From contig JBDVXK010000012.1 in NCBI GenBank assembly GCA_039964455.1, positions 186,001 through 250,000 of the forward strand: a DNA stretch of 64,000 nt. The letters are read 5' to 3'. The translations under genes were made by a program, and so were the position numbers. Every line of letters starts with the position of its first letter. Position 1 is the stretch's first letter. Positions 35,840-45,645 of the stretch are shown here, piece after piece. The DNA comes from CALJFL01 sp039964455 (GTDB taxonomy: Bacteria; Pseudomonadota; Gammaproteobacteria; Pseudomonadales; Halieaceae). Under the pieces are notes generated by a model. It was not told the DNA's origin and made no database searches. It worked only from the letters and a program-made list of their open reading frames with translations.

Positions 35840-37081
35840 TTAGGCACCAGATTCGTCCAGAGGTTCCTTCTCCAGCTCAAAGGACGAATGCAGTGATCTC
35901 ACGGCAAGCTCGAGGAATTTCTCCTCGATAATCACCGATATTTTTATCTCAGACGTCGTGATCATCTGGATGTTAATACCTACTCCTGCCAGCGTAGAAA
36001 ACATTTGGCTGGCCACACCTGCATGGGAGCGCATGCCAACCCCAACCACCGAGACCTTGGCGATCTTGTTGTCGCTGCGCACTTCCGCGGCATTAATTTC
36101 TGTGGCTACCTGCCGGAGAATTTCTTCGGCACGATCCAGGTCGCCGCGCCCCACTGTAAAGGTGAAGTCAGTGATATTGTCATCGCCTACGTTCTGCAAG
36201 ATCACGTCCACTTCGATATTGGCATCGCCAATCGGACCCAGGATACGGTGAGCTACTCCGGGCATGTCCGGCACGCCCAGGATAGTGAGTTTGGCCTCGT
36301 CGCGATTGAACGCGATTCCCGCGATGGTTGGGGTTTCCATGGCGTCGTTATCCTCTATTGAAATCAGTGTCCCGGGGCCGTCCTGAAAGCTGTGCAGCAC
36401 ACGCAGCGGCACGTTGTACTTACCGGCAAATTCCACGGCACGAATCTGCAACACTTTTGAACCCATGCTGGCCATTTCCAGCATTTCCTCAAAGGTAATT
36501 TTGTCCAGGCGACGGGCGCCATCCACCACACGTGGGTCCGTGGTATACACGCCATCAACGTCAGTGTAAATCTGGCATTCCTGCGCCTTCAGTGCGGCCG
36601 CCAGTGCCACCGCGGTCGTATCGGAGCCGCCTCGGCCCAGCGTGGTGATATTGCCTTGCTCATCCACGCCCTGAAAGCCGGCCACAACCACAACATAGCC
36701 CTGCTCCAGATCGGCACGCATCCGTTGGTCATCAATTTCACGAATGCGGGCCTTGGTGTGGGCATCGTCAGTCAGGATGCGCACCTGGCTGCCATTGTAG
36801 GATTTCGCTTTTACACCGCGCTTGTTCAACGCCATGCTAAGGAGTGCGGTGGTCACCTGCTCACCGGTAGATACCAGAACGTCCATTTCGCGGGGTGTAG
36901 GCCTGTCCTGCACCTCGTGGGCAAGGGCAATCAAGCGATTGGTCTCACCGCTCATCGCCGAAACTACCACAACAATAGAATCGCCATTCGTACGAAAACC
37001 GGCAACCTTATCGGCTACCTGCTCTATACGCTCGATGGTACCAACGGAGGTACCACCAAATTTTTGTACGATGATGCTCAT
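35840..37081 (-). CDS. lysC: Aspartate kinase
   Basis: This is a 413-residue aspartokinase, catalysing the first step of the lysine/threonine/methionine pathway by phosphorylating aspartate. The kinase domain starts VQKFGGTSVG and contains TLGRGGSDTTA. Two C-terminal ACT domains follow (EAKLTILGVPDMPGVAHRI and AKVSVVGVGMRSHAGVA), which bind the feedback amino acids. The length is that of the single-function alpha-type enzyme, without a fused homoserine dehydrogenase. It lies 95 bp after alaS on the same strand. Confidence 0.97.
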   Translation of the reverse strand: MSIIVQKFGGTSVGTIERIEQVADKVAGFRTNGDSIVVVVSAMSGETNRLIALAHEVQDRPTPREMDVLVSTGEQVTTALLSMALNKRGVKAKSYNGSQVRILTDDAHTKARIREIDDQRMRADLEQGYVVVVAGFQGVDEQGNITTLGRGGSDTTAVALAAALKAQECQIYTDVDGVYTTDPRVVDGARRLDKITFEEMLEMASMGSKVLQIRAVEFAGKYNVPLRVLHSFQDGPGTLISIEDNDAMETPTIAGIAFNRDEAKLTILGVPDMPGVAHRILGPIGDANIEVDVILQNVGDDNITDFTFTVGRGDLDRAEEILRQVATEINAAEVRSDNKIAKVSVVGVGMRSHAGVASQMFSTLAGVGINIQMITTSEIKISVIIEEKFLELAVRSLHSSFELEKEPLDESGA

Positions 37082-37176
37082 TGGATCGTAAGCCGCACGC
37101 GCTGGAAAAATGGGGGCGTATTAAACACCAATCGGGAGCGGTTTTAAACCGGGATTAATACCCGCCTGACCGGGGC

Positions 37177-39777
37177 TCAGCCTAGCTGGCCGGCCACCCA
37201 GTCTGGGACTTCCTTGAGAACGTCGGGCAAAGCAGCCACGTCGTTGCCACCACCCTGGGCCATATCAGGCCGGCCACCGCCTTTACCGCCAAGACGGCCG
37301 GCAAATTCGCGCATCAGGTCGCCCGCTTTCACCCTGTCGGTAAGGTCCTTGGTCACACCAGCGGCCAAGGCCACTTTGTCGCCTTCTATGGCCGACAACA
37401 GGATAACAGCGCTACCCAGCTTATTCTTGCACTGGTCCAGCGTATCGCGCAGAGACTTGGAGTCGGCTCCGTCGACATTGGCTGCCAACACTTTAAAGCC
37501 GGCAACTTCAACCGCATCGGCGGTGAGATCACTGCCCGCGCCGGTGGCTAGCTTCTGCTTCAGCCTGGCAATTTCCTTCTCCAACTCACGATTTTCAGTG
37601 CGTAGAGCGGCCACCTTGCTGGCGACATTTTCAGGCGTGCCTTTCACAACGTCGCACACAGCAGACAAGCTTTGCTCTGTAGCATCAACGACGGCCAGCG
37701 CACCAACACCGGTCACACCCTCGATGCGACGCACTCCCGCCGCCACTCCGGACTCAGACGTTAGTCGCAACAGGCCTATATCGCCGGTGCTATCAACGTG
37801 AATACCGCCACACAGCTCAACTGAAAAATCAGCTTCGCCCATGGACAATACACGCACTTCGTCGCCGTATTTTTCGCCAAAGAGCGCCATCGCGCCGGCC
37901 GCCACCGCATCATCCATGGTCATCAGACGGGTTTGTACCGGCGTATTAGCTCTTACCTGGCCATTTACGCGGTTCTCTATCGCTTTGAGTTGCTCAGCAC
38001 TCACCCCTTCAGGGTGCGAGAAGTCGAAGCGCAGGCGTTGGGAATCTACCAACGAGCCCTTCTGGGCAACATGGTCGCCCAAAGTCTCGCGCAGGGCGGC
38101 GTGCAGCAAGTGAGTGGCAGAGTGATTGAGCCGGGTTCGCTGACGAACTGAATCATCAACCTGCGCAATAACCTCGTCGCCGATATTGATAGTGCCCTCA
38201 AGAACCTTCACATGGTGCACGTGCTGGTCCTGGGACTTGGTGGTATCAGTGACTTCGAGGCGCAAGCCCTTGCCACCGAGATAGCCGGTATCGCCTACCT
38301 GGCCGCCAGATTCGCCATAGAACGGGGTCTGGTCCAACACCAAAAGCCCTGCTTCATCAATCGCAAGGCTCTCTACCGCCTCGCCATCACGCAACAGGGC
38401 TGTCACTTTACCGGTGCCACTGGTGCTGTCGTAGCCGGTGAATGTGGTGCTGCCCTCCAGGGAGAGCACATCGCTGTAATCCACCTTGAAGCTGCCGCCC
38501 TCCTGAGACCGGCTGCGCTGGTCAGCCATGGCGGCATCGTAGCCGGCCATATCCAGGGTGAGGTCCCGCTCACGGGCGATATCGTTGGTAAGATCTGTCG
38601 GAAAGCCATAGGTGTCGTACAGTTTGAACACAACATCGCCGGGAATCTCAGAGCCGCTCAATGACGCCAATGCCTCTTCGAGAATAGCCATGCCGTTGTC
38701 CAGGGTCTTGGCAAACTGCTCCTCCTCAGCCAGCAAGGCTTTCTCAACCTGAGCCTGCATCGTCACTAGCTCTGGATAGGCATCGCCCATCTCGACGACC
38801 AGCGGCGCTACCAGTTGATTGAAAAACGGGGCAGATGCGCCCAGCTTGTTGCCATGACGAATCGCCCGCCGAATGATGCGTCGCAACACATACCCGCGAC
38901 CTTCATTGCCCGGCATTACACCATCACACACCAGAAAAGCGCAGGAGCGTATGTGATCGGCGATCACGCGCAGGGAATTGTTTTCAAGGTCGGAGACATT
39001 TAGTACGGCAGCAGCGGCCTTGATCAGCCCCTGAAACAAGTCGATTTCGTAATTGCTGTGCACGTGCTGCATAACTGCCGCGATGCGCTCAAGGCCCATG
39101 CCGGTATCCACCGAGGGCTTGGGCAAAGGGTGCATTTCTCCCGAGGCGTCACGGTTGTACTGCATGAATACGAGATTCCAGATCTCGATATAGCGGTCGA
39201 GATCGTCGTCGGGGCTGCCGGGCGGGCCGCCTGCTACCTCTGGGCCGTGATCGTAAAAGAGTTCCGAGCAGGGACCGCAAGGGCCGGTATCACCCATTTG
39301 CCAGAAGTTATCTTCTTCCAGACGAGAAAGGCGATCGGCAGGGACACCGATCTCGTTGATCCAGATATCTGCAGCTTCGTCGTCGCTCACGTGCACAGTA
39401 ACCCACAAACGCTCGGGCGGCAGGCCAAGCTCAACCGTCAGAAACTGCCAGGCAAACTGTATCGCTTCGCGTTTGAAGTAGTCACCGAAGCTGAAGTTGC
39501 CCAACATCTCGAAGAAAGTGTGGTGACGTGCGGTATATCCCACATTTTCGAGGTCATTGTGCTTGCCTCCGGCTCGAACACAGCGCTGGCTGCTGGTTGC
39601 CCGCACATAACTTCGAGGGTCTGTTCCAAGAAAAGTATCCTTGAACTGCACCATACCGGCATTGGTAAACAGCAGCGTGGGGTCATTGCCGGGCACCAGC
39701 GAGCTGCTGGCAACACGGGTGTGGCCCTGCTGTTCAAAAAAGGCGAGGTACGCCTCGCGTATTTCTCCGGTTTTCAT
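37177..39777 (-). CDS. alaS: Alanyl-tRNA synthetase
   Basis: This is 866 residues, a standard length. The class II catalytic core occupies the first 450 residues (TNAGMVQFKDTFLG, FEMLGNFSFGDYFK, GLERIAAVMQ). The editing domain shows HSATH and CGGIHVDSTGDIG, whose His/Cys ligands hold zinc for hydrolysing Ser/Gly-tRNA-Ala. The C-terminal C-Ala domain ends with GGKGGGRPDMAQGGG. It starts 32 bp after hinT and precedes lysC; the set is the common gammaproteobacterial order. Confidence 0.98.
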   Translation of the reverse strand: MKTGEIREAYLAFFEQQGHTRVASSSLVPGNDPTLLFTNAGMVQFKDTFLGTDPRSYVRATSSQRCVRAGGKHNDLENVGYTARHHTFFEMLGNFSFGDYFKREAIQFAWQFLTVELGLPPERLWVTVHVSDDEAADIWINEIGVPADRLSRLEEDNFWQMGDTGPCGPCSELFYDHGPEVAGGPPGSPDDDLDRYIEIWNLVFMQYNRDASGEMHPLPKPSVDTGMGLERIAAVMQHVHSNYEIDLFQGLIKAAAAVLNVSDLENNSLRVIADHIRSCAFLVCDGVMPGNEGRGYVLRRIIRRAIRHGNKLGASAPFFNQLVAPLVVEMGDAYPELVTMQAQVEKALLAEEEQFAKTLDNGMAILEEALASLSGSEIPGDVVFKLYDTYGFPTDLTNDIARERDLTLDMAGYDAAMADQRSRSQEGGSFKVDYSDVLSLEGSTTFTGYDSTSGTGKVTALLRDGEAVESLAIDEAGLLVLDQTPFYGESGGQVGDTGYLGGKGLRLEVTDTTKSQDQHVHHVKVLEGTINIGDEVIAQVDDSVRQRTRLNHSATHLLHAALRETLGDHVAQKGSLVDSQRLRFDFSHPEGVSAEQLKAIENRVNGQVRANTPVQTRLMTMDDAVAAGAMALFGEKYGDEVRVLSMGEADFSVELCGGIHVDSTGDIGLLRLTSESGVAAGVRRIEGVTGVGALAVVDATEQSLSAVCDVVKGTPENVASKVAALRTENRELEKEIARLKQKLATGAGSDLTADAVEVAGFKVLAANVDGADSKSLRDTLDQCKNKLGSAVILLSAIEGDKVALAAGVTKDLTDRVKAGDLMREFAGRLGGKGGGRPDMAQGGGNDVAALPDVLKEVPDWVAGQLG

Positions 39778-39809
39778 AATTGGTCTCGGTACTGTGTGTT
39801 AGCTGGGCT

Positions 39810-40157
39810 CTAGCCCACCATGTGGCCTTCGGTGAACTCGCGACCACCAATGATATGCAAGTGCAGATGAAAGACCGTCTGGCCGGCTCCCTCACCATTG
39901 TTGATGATGAGACGAAAGGCATCGCCCACACCAAGTTGTTCCGCAACTTTTCCCGCGGCCAGCAGCAGATGCCCCAGCAGAGCCTGATCGTCTGGCTGGG
40001 CATCGACCAGGCGCGGGATGGCACGCTTGGGAATCACCAGAACGTGTACAGGGGCTGCCGGATTAATATCGTTAATCGCAATACAGTGGTCATCCTCGTA
40101 GATGAACTCACTGGGTATTTCGCCGCTGATAATCTTGCCGAAAATAGTGTCCGACAT
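39810..40157 (-). CDS. hinT: HIT family hydrolase, HinT type
   Basis: This is a 115-residue purine-nucleoside phosphoramidase-like protein. It has the Hint N-terminus TIFGKIISGEIPSEFIYEDD and the full triad HLHLHIIGG near 102-110. The DINPAAPVHVLVIPKRAIPRL block is diagnostic. Its start follows the Trm112-like stop by 3 bp. It lies just before alaS on the same strand, so it is likely transcribed with the translation genes. Confidence 0.95.
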   Translation of the reverse strand: MSDTIFGKIISGEIPSEFIYEDDHCIAINDINPAAPVHVLVIPKRAIPRLVDAQPDDQALLGHLLLAAGKVAEQLGVGDAFRLIINNGEGAGQTVFHLHLHIIGGREFTEGHMVG

Positions 40158-40160
40158 CGC

Positions 40161-40346
40161 CTAGCCCAGCTTCTCGTCCGCTGTTAACTGGCGAGCCTCA
40201 TTCTCCAGCATCACCGGGATGCCATCGCGCACGGGATACGCAAGACCACTGGCCTTGCAGAATAATTCGTCTTTGTCTTCATGGTATTCCAGCGGGGCCT
40301 TGCTCACCGGGCAGACCAGAATACTGAGTAATTTTTCGTCAATCAT
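40161..40346 (-). CDS. Trm112 family small protein (YcaR-like)
   Basis: This is 61 residues. The block LLSILVCPVSKAPLEYHEDKDELFC and GLAYPVRDGIPVMLENEAR matches the Trm112/UPF0434 family. Eukaryotic members are methyltransferase activators; bacterial ones have an unclear role. Two of the four zinc Cys positions are present (CPV and FCK). It lies 3 bp upstream of hinT. Confidence 0.9.
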   Translation of the reverse strand: MIDEKLLSILVCPVSKAPLEYHEDKDELFCKASGLAYPVRDGIPVMLENEARQLTADEKLG

Positions 40347-40389
40347 GACAGTCCAGCACGTCTCGTGGGAGCGCCATTATACGGATTTT

Positions 40390-41262
40390 TCAGGGCTTGG
40401 GCATCGCTGGCACCAGTAACTGCGGGTCTATGCGCTCACGGCGCCAGCTCATGCGCCAATCCAGGTGCGGGCCGGTTGCTCGGCCCGTGGCACCCACTTC
40501 GCCGATCACGTCACCTGTTTCGATCACCTGCCCTACTTTCACCGATACCGCGCTCAAATGCAGAAAGGAAGACGACAGGTTGTAGCCATGATCGAGAATA
40601 ATAGTACCGCCGGAATAGAATAGATCCGGCTCGGCAAGGGTAACCACGCCCGGTGCAGGCGCAATGACCGGTGTGCCCGTGGGTACAGCTACATCCACCC
40701 CGTAATGAGGACTGCGTGGGCTGCCGTTATACACCCGCTGGCTGCCATACACCCCCGAGATCGGGCCCTGGGCGGGCCAGATAAAACCGGCAAGCGTATC
40801 TTGCAACAGGTCTGGGCGCTCTATAACACGGGCTTTGGCGGAACCCACCAAGGCACGTTCACGGGCGATGCGGTCCAACTGCTCCTGCGGCGGCGTCACC
40901 GTTCGCTGGGGTACACCCTCTACCCGTTGGATATTGTATTCACGCTGGGATATGGCCAGGGTCTGCCTGCAATCCTCTTCACCGCTCACCACTAATTCGG
41001 CCGTGGCAGCCGCATCGCGACCAAAGCCAGCAACCGTTGTGCCGTCCTCAAGCACCACTAAGGGAGAACCATCCAGCGTTACGGTATGGCCCTGTGGCAC
41101 TTTGCCCCAGACCAGCCCGCCCTGAGTCAGGTCACCCGTCAGCGAAATGCAGTCATTGGCCAACGCTGGCATTGCGCACACAGCGCAAGCAAGCAGTAAA
41201 AGCCGGGGCAAACGGTGGAAGGAATACACGGTAAGGACGCTCCTGAGCGTTATCTTGAACAA
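40390..41262 (-). CDS. Secreted M23 peptidoglycan endopeptidase
   Basis: This is a 290-residue LytM-like protein with a signal peptide ending near ALA-NDC. A beta-rich linker region precedes the M23 domain at about 180-290: SPHYGVDVAVPTGTPV supplies the first His and Asp, and GPHLDWRMSW the last His. The usual HLH is HLD here, a variant I recall in proteobacterial M23 proteins; catalytic activity should be checked. These enzymes cut cross-linking peptides or act as activators of amidases. It is just upstream of the Trm112-like gene (43 bp). Confidence 0.88.
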   Translation of the reverse strand: MFKITLRSVLTVYSFHRLPRLLLLACAVCAMPALANDCISLTGDLTQGGLVWGKVPQGHTVTLDGSPLVVLEDGTTVAGFGRDAAATAELVVSGEEDCRQTLAISQREYNIQRVEGVPQRTVTPPQEQLDRIARERALVGSAKARVIERPDLLQDTLAGFIWPAQGPISGVYGSQRVYNGSPRSPHYGVDVAVPTGTPVIAPAPGVVTLAEPDLFYSGGTIILDHGYNLSSSFLHLSAVSVKVGQVIETGDVIGEVGATGRATGPHLDWRMSWRRERIDPQLLVPAMPKP

Positions 41263-41340
41263 ACCGCATTTCTAGCAGGTCGCGCACCGACGCGTCCAGC
41301 GCTATTTTCGCTTCTGCCCACTGTTCTCTACAATGGCTGT

Positions 41341-41853
41341 ATGGGCAGATACCGACCACCGCGCCAGCGCGGCTCCACTTACATTACCGCAGAGGGCGAA
41401 CAAACCCTGCGCGACGAGTTACACCAGCTATGGAAGGTGGAACGCCCCGTGGTCACCAATACGGTGCACGAAGCCGCCAAAAACGGCGACCGCTCGGAGA
41501 ATGGTGATTACATCTACGGTAAACGTCGTTTGCGCGAGATCGATTCGCGGGTGCGCTTTCTCAACAAGCGGCTGGATGAACTGCAGATTGTAGACCGCCC
41601 TCCGGACAACCCCGAAAGAGTGTACTTCGGAGCATGGGTCACTCTGGAAGACGATGACGGCGCTGAAACCCGCTGGCGCATTGTTGGTCCGGATGAATTC
41701 GACCTCGCCCAGCTTAAACTGAGCATGGACTCCCCACTAGCCAGAGCATTACTGGGTAAAACCCTGGACGATGAAGCCACTGTAGCCAGCCCCTCTGGCG
41801 AGCAGCACTATGTGATTGTGGCAATCGATTACGACGCCCAGGCCGCGGGCTAG
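41341..41853 (+). CDS. greB: Transcription elongation factor GreB
   Basis: This is 170 residues from ATG 41341. The coiled-coil hairpin carries AAKNGDRSENGDYIYGKRRL, the GreB-type acidic tip that enters the RNA polymerase secondary channel and stimulates transcript cleavage. The C-terminal FKBP-like domain follows (YFGAWVTLEDDDGAETRWRIVGPDEFD). The frame is open upstream to 41215, but that extension overlaps the opposite gene and lacks family homology. A terminator follows 67 bp past the stop. Confidence 0.97.
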   Translation: MGRYRPPRQRGSTYITAEGEQTLRDELHQLWKVERPVVTNTVHEAAKNGDRSENGDYIYGKRRLREIDSRVRFLNKRLDELQIVDRPPDNPERVYFGAWVTLEDDDGAETRWRIVGPDEFDLAQLKLSMDSPLARALLGKTLDDEATVASPSGEQHYVIVAIDYDAQAAG

Positions 41854-41914
41854 TTACTTCAAACACACACTTTACCTGCAGGCGACTTACCACTTCTAGC
41901 GGTAAGGGTTAAAC

Positions 41915-41944
41915 AAAAAAGGCGGCCAATGGCCGCCTTTTTTT
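41915..41944. terminator. Bidirectional intrinsic terminator
   Basis: GGCGGCC-AAT-GGCCGCC is flanked by A6 and T7. It lies between the convergent greB and TonB-receptor genes and can end both. Confidence 0.92.
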
Positions 41945-41959
41945 ATGCACTTCTGATAA

Positions 41960-44083
41960 TCAGAAGGTCCACTCAACACCAACCGATGCAGTACGCGGCT
42001 TATTGGGCCTGGCGCCATCCGGTTGCCGTGACACGATGGCCTGCTCATCAAAGATATTCTCTACCTTCAGGAAAACAACCGCGTCATTGGTAAACGCATA
42101 GCGGCTGATATAGTCGACCACGAACAGGTCTTCACTGCGATCGAACCTGGTGCCGCCATTGTTACAGCCCACATCCATGCACATCTCGTCTATGTACTTC
42201 GCCACCGCATAGTTATTCCAGCCATTGGCCGCCTCCAGGCCAAGACGCAGGCTGAAGGTATTCTCAGGTACGGAGGCCAACTGATCGCCGTCACTGATAC
42301 CTTCGTCCGGATTGTTTTTGCTGATCTCGGCATCGGTGTAGGTATACATCAGGTTTACCGGTACCAGAAAGTTACCCAGCTCCAGTGACGTACTGGCTTG
42401 TAGTTCTACACCGGCGATTACAGCTTCGCCGGTATTAAACGAACCCGAGGTTGAGCCATCACTACAAGGGCTGGCGTTGGAGCAGTTCTCGGTTTTGTTG
42501 TCGAAGTCGCTATAGAAGCCGATCGCCTCGACAAACCAGTCTCCACGGTAACGCACACCACCTTCCCAGTTGGTGCTGGTTTCGGGATCTTCATTTTCCT
42601 TGGCGCCACCGCCAAGAGGCGAAAAGCCTCTGTGTACGCCACCCAGTAATTGCCAGCTGTTGCTCAGGTCGTAGGTGAACGAGGCACCGGGCAACCACTC
42701 GTCGCTGTCGTTACTGCGGCGGCTATCCAGCTCATTGCGCCCGGGATCGGCGTACTGTTTGCGCGACGACTCAACATCTTCATAGCGCAGCGCAAGGTTC
42801 AGGTTCAAGGCATCGTTGAGCTGCCAGCTATCCACTGCCCAAAAGCTCACGGCGTCTGCCTCTTCCAAGCGATTGTTGCTGCCACTGGGCGCTTTGCTAC
42901 CCGCGAACACCAACTCGCCGTCAATCTGGTCGTAATACTCTACCGGTTGGTAGCGGTCCATCTCGTCGTGATGCAGTCGCCCGCCCAAGGCCAACTGATG
43001 CGCACCCAGGTCTACATCGAAATTGACATCAATACCCTGTGACTCGTAGTCCCGAGCGTTATGCTTGTATTCAAGCCCGAGAGCATCCACGGTGCCATCG
43101 AGAACGCCCTGCGCCTCAGCGTCACCAGCATTGGCGGCATCAATAAAATTGCTACCCCCACCCAGCTTGAACCAGTCGCGGGAGAACTCGTTGTAATAGC
43201 CGGTGGCTGTCATGGCTACACTATCTGTAAGCGCGAGACGGTACACCAGGTTATAGCCCTGGTGGTCGTTATCCATTTCATCCGGCTGTGACAGGCCATA
43301 GCGGCGATCAGCATCACGATTAAAGTCGTTATCGGTGAGACCCAGGTAAGTTTCGTCGGAGGTTTCCTCGGAGTACTGACCTTTAAACAGCACGCTCTGG
43401 CGCTCGCCCTCCCAGGCCAGCTTCACAACATAGTCCTGGATATCGTAGCCGCTGTCGGCACTGCTGCGATCAATATCCTTAAAGCCGTCGCTGCGACGTT
43501 GGGCCGTTTCGACCAGAAAGCCAAAGTCACCCATGCGGGCACCGTAGTTGGCCAGCAGGTCTGCCTGACCATTCTGACCGTAGGCGAAATTAACGGTACC
43601 GGCAGTCCCTTGTGCGGGGACTGGTGTGGACACCATATTGACCACTCCGCCCGTGGTCTGGGGGCCATGGCGCAATAAGGGAGCCCCTTTTAACACCTCT
43701 ACCGATTGCAGCCGCAAAGTAGTTGGGAAGTAATAGGCGGACGGGTTGGAATAAGGTGCTGGCGCGATCATCACACCGTCTTCAAGCAATGTGACCTTGG
43801 ACGCCCGCTCGGAGGTGGCGCCGCGTATACCAATATTGGGGCGCAGGCCGAAGCCGTCCTCTTCCTGAATATAAATGCCGGGAACCGTTTTGAGCAGCTG
43901 ATTGATGTCGCCCGCCGCCTCTATACGGATTTGCTCCAGACCCACCACAGAGCTGGAACCGGGCAGGCTTTGGGCATCCTCGGCGGAGCCAATAATTGTG
44001 ACTTCTTCGATGACATGATTGCCCGCCAGCGCCAATGGTGCCAATACCGCTGATACTGCAGCCGCTAAAACCTGCTTCTTCAT
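41960..44083 (-). CDS. TonB-dependent receptor, ferric-siderophore (FecA-like) type
   Basis: This is a 707-residue receptor with leader ending PLALA-GNH. The plug includes EEVTIIGS (TonB-box area), LLKTVPGIYIQEEDGFGLRPNIGIRG and VEVLKGAPLLRHGPQTTGGVVN, which place it near FecA/siderophore receptors. The barrel ends RTASVGVEWTF. The first gene-free 136 bp upstream contain two Fur-box-like sites, consistent with iron control. It is thus distinct in class from the receptor at 19-21 kb. Confidence 0.92.
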   Translation of the reverse strand: MKKQVLAAAVSAVLAPLALAGNHVIEEVTIIGSAEDAQSLPGSSSVVGLEQIRIEAAGDINQLLKTVPGIYIQEEDGFGLRPNIGIRGATSERASKVTLLEDGVMIAPAPYSNPSAYYFPTTLRLQSVEVLKGAPLLRHGPQTTGGVVNMVSTPVPAQGTAGTVNFAYGQNGQADLLANYGARMGDFGFLVETAQRRSDGFKDIDRSSADSGYDIQDYVVKLAWEGERQSVLFKGQYSEETSDETYLGLTDNDFNRDADRRYGLSQPDEMDNDHQGYNLVYRLALTDSVAMTATGYYNEFSRDWFKLGGGSNFIDAANAGDAEAQGVLDGTVDALGLEYKHNARDYESQGIDVNFDVDLGAHQLALGGRLHHDEMDRYQPVEYYDQIDGELVFAGSKAPSGSNNRLEEADAVSFWAVDSWQLNDALNLNLALRYEDVESSRKQYADPGRNELDSRRSNDSDEWLPGASFTYDLSNSWQLLGGVHRGFSPLGGGAKENEDPETSTNWEGGVRYRGDWFVEAIGFYSDFDNKTENCSNASPCSDGSTSGSFNTGEAVIAGVELQASTSLELGNFLVPVNLMYTYTDAEISKNNPDEGISDGDQLASVPENTFSLRLGLEAANGWNNYAVAKYIDEMCMDVGCNNGGTRFDRSEDLFVVDYISRYAFTNDAVVFLKVENIFDEQAIVSRQPDGARPNKPRTASVGVEWTF

Positions 44084-44158
44084 GCTATCCCTTAATGACG
44101 CCCTGTCGCGTGTGCCGGCTGCCGGCCCGCGATCAGTATTTCAGTGTCAGAGGAGTCT

Positions 44159-44204
44159 AATAGGAATAATTCTCATTTACAACAGGTAGTGAGAATGTTT
44201 CTTA
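44159..44204 (-). promoter_or_regulatory. Two candidate Fur boxes
   Basis: On the minus strand AATGAGAATTATTCCTATT (44159-44177) matches the TGATAAT-N-ATTATCA core at 10 of 14 positions. A second site at 44190-44204 matches similarly. Both precede the FecA-like receptor by 76-121 bp. Each alone is weak; the tandem and the gene content raise the odds. Confidence 0.55.
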
Positions 44205-44229
44205 TTTACATGTAGCGTTTTTTTTGAGG

Positions 44230-45447
44230 TCAATTCAGGGCGCCGTAGACGATGGACTCCAGTTGTCCCCGAAAATTGAAGATCGAGGAGGGAATCAACT
44301 GGGTCATGAAGATCACGATAAGCTCCTCACGCGGATCCACCCAGAACAGGGTGCTAGCCAAACCACCCCAGTAATAACTGCCCTCGCTGCACGGCGAGCC
44401 ATTGGCCGCGGGATCAAGCCGGCTGGCAAAGCCCAGGCCGAAGCCCACGCCCTCGTAGGCTGTCTCGCTGAAACTACCCAGTGCAAGGCGCGACATGTCT
44501 TCCCCGCCCGGCAGGTGGTTGCGTGTCATCAAGCCCAGCGTTCGCGAGCCGATCACACGCTTGCCATCCAGCGTGCCGCCCGCAAGTAACATTTTGCAGA
44601 AGCGCTGGTAGTCGGATGCTGTAGACAATAGCCCTCCCCCGCCAGAGAAGAACGTGCGGTCACGGTAGGCGCTGGCCTGGCCGTCATCGATCAGGGCTAG
44701 CGACTTGTTCATATCGCGCTGGTAGCAGGATGCCAGGCGATCTACTTTGTCTGCAGCAATATTAAAGCTGGTATCCACCATACCCAGCGGCTCGAATATG
44801 GTGCTTTGCAGGAAATCAGGCAGGGAACGACCGCTGATCACCTCGATAAGATAACCCAGCACATCAGTGGCCACCGAATAGTTCCAGCGTTCACCGGGCG
44901 AGAATTCCAGCGGCAATTCGGCGAGCTGGTCGATCATATCCTGCAGGGTTGAGCCATGACGCACTCGCGCCACTGCCAACTCGCGGTAAGCCCGGTCGAT
45001 TTCTGTGGCCTCCAGAAAGTCATAAGTGAGGCCGGATGTATGGCTCAACAGGTCTGCAATGGTCATTGGCCGCTTGCAGGGCTCTGTGGTGAAATCCGGG
45101 TAAGTGCCACCGGTGCGCACCTGCAGGTTCTTCCAACTGGGAATGTACCGATGCACGGGGTCGGTGAGGGCAAACATACCACGCTCGTACAGGGTCATCA
45201 GCGCCACTGAAACGATGGGCTTGGTCATCGAGTAAATACGGAAGATGGTGTCGGCTGTCATGGGGGTGCCGCGCTCGAGATCACGCTGGCCCTGCACATC
45301 CAGCAGGCAGGTTTCGCCCCGGCGTTCCACCAGGGTCAGGCTGCCCGGTATTTTGACCGGGTCTATGTAGCGGTCACGCAGGTGCTGATGCACCCTGCCC
45401 AGCTGGTTATGGTCTATGCCTACGAACTCAGGTTCTACTATTTTCAC
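44230..45447 (-). CDS. Serine hydrolase, beta-lactamase class C/esterase family
   Basis: This is 405 residues from GTG 45447, chosen because GGGAAAG lies about 9 bp upstream and VKIVEPEFVGIDHNQL starts the family fold; the frame stays open to 45573. Catalytic Ser-Lys lies in YSMTKP (SxxK). The second motif is YSVAT in place of YxN. A late HLPGGE-like segment and GYYWGGLASTLFWVDP fit the EstB/class C-type esterases. There is no signal peptide, so a cytosolic esterase or transferase is likelier than a lactamase. It is divergent from gcvP. Confidence 0.88.
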   Translation of the reverse strand: MKIVEPEFVGIDHNQLGRVHQHLRDRYIDPVKIPGSLTLVERRGETCLLDVQGQRDLERGTPMTADTIFRIYSMTKPIVSVALMTLYERGMFALTDPVHRYIPSWKNLQVRTGGTYPDFTTEPCKRPMTIADLLSHTSGLTYDFLEATEIDRAYRELAVARVRHGSTLQDMIDQLAELPLEFSPGERWNYSVATDVLGYLIEVISGRSLPDFLQSTIFEPLGMVDTSFNIAADKVDRLASCYQRDMNKSLALIDDGQASAYRDRTFFSGGGGLLSTASDYQRFCKMLLAGGTLDGKRVIGSRTLGLMTRNHLPGGEDMSRLALGSFSETAYEGVGFGLGFASRLDPAANGSPCSEGSYYWGGLASTLFWVDPREELIVIFMTQLIPSSIFNFRGQLESIVYGALN

Positions 45448-45645
45448 GTGTGACCACTTTCCCGGACCAAAAGAGGCGCAAGTTTGGCCCCTGAGGCTGA
45501 AACTGGCAAGGGGGTTAGCCGTTTCAGGCCTGGCCACGACTCTGGTCACTAACCGTACAATCCATTGCCGCAAAGAGGTGCTACAGGTACAATCGCCGCC
45601 TCCGATTCACGTTGATTTTCACCTGTTTTCGCCCCTGGAGCGTTC

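Noticed and set aside
39058..39813. Open frame of 251 codons antisense to alaS
   Set aside because: Overlaps a core gene completely; no homology.
45448..45645. Glycine riboswitch upstream of gcvP
   Set aside because: No tandem aptamer cores or terminator-like switch found in the 200 bp.
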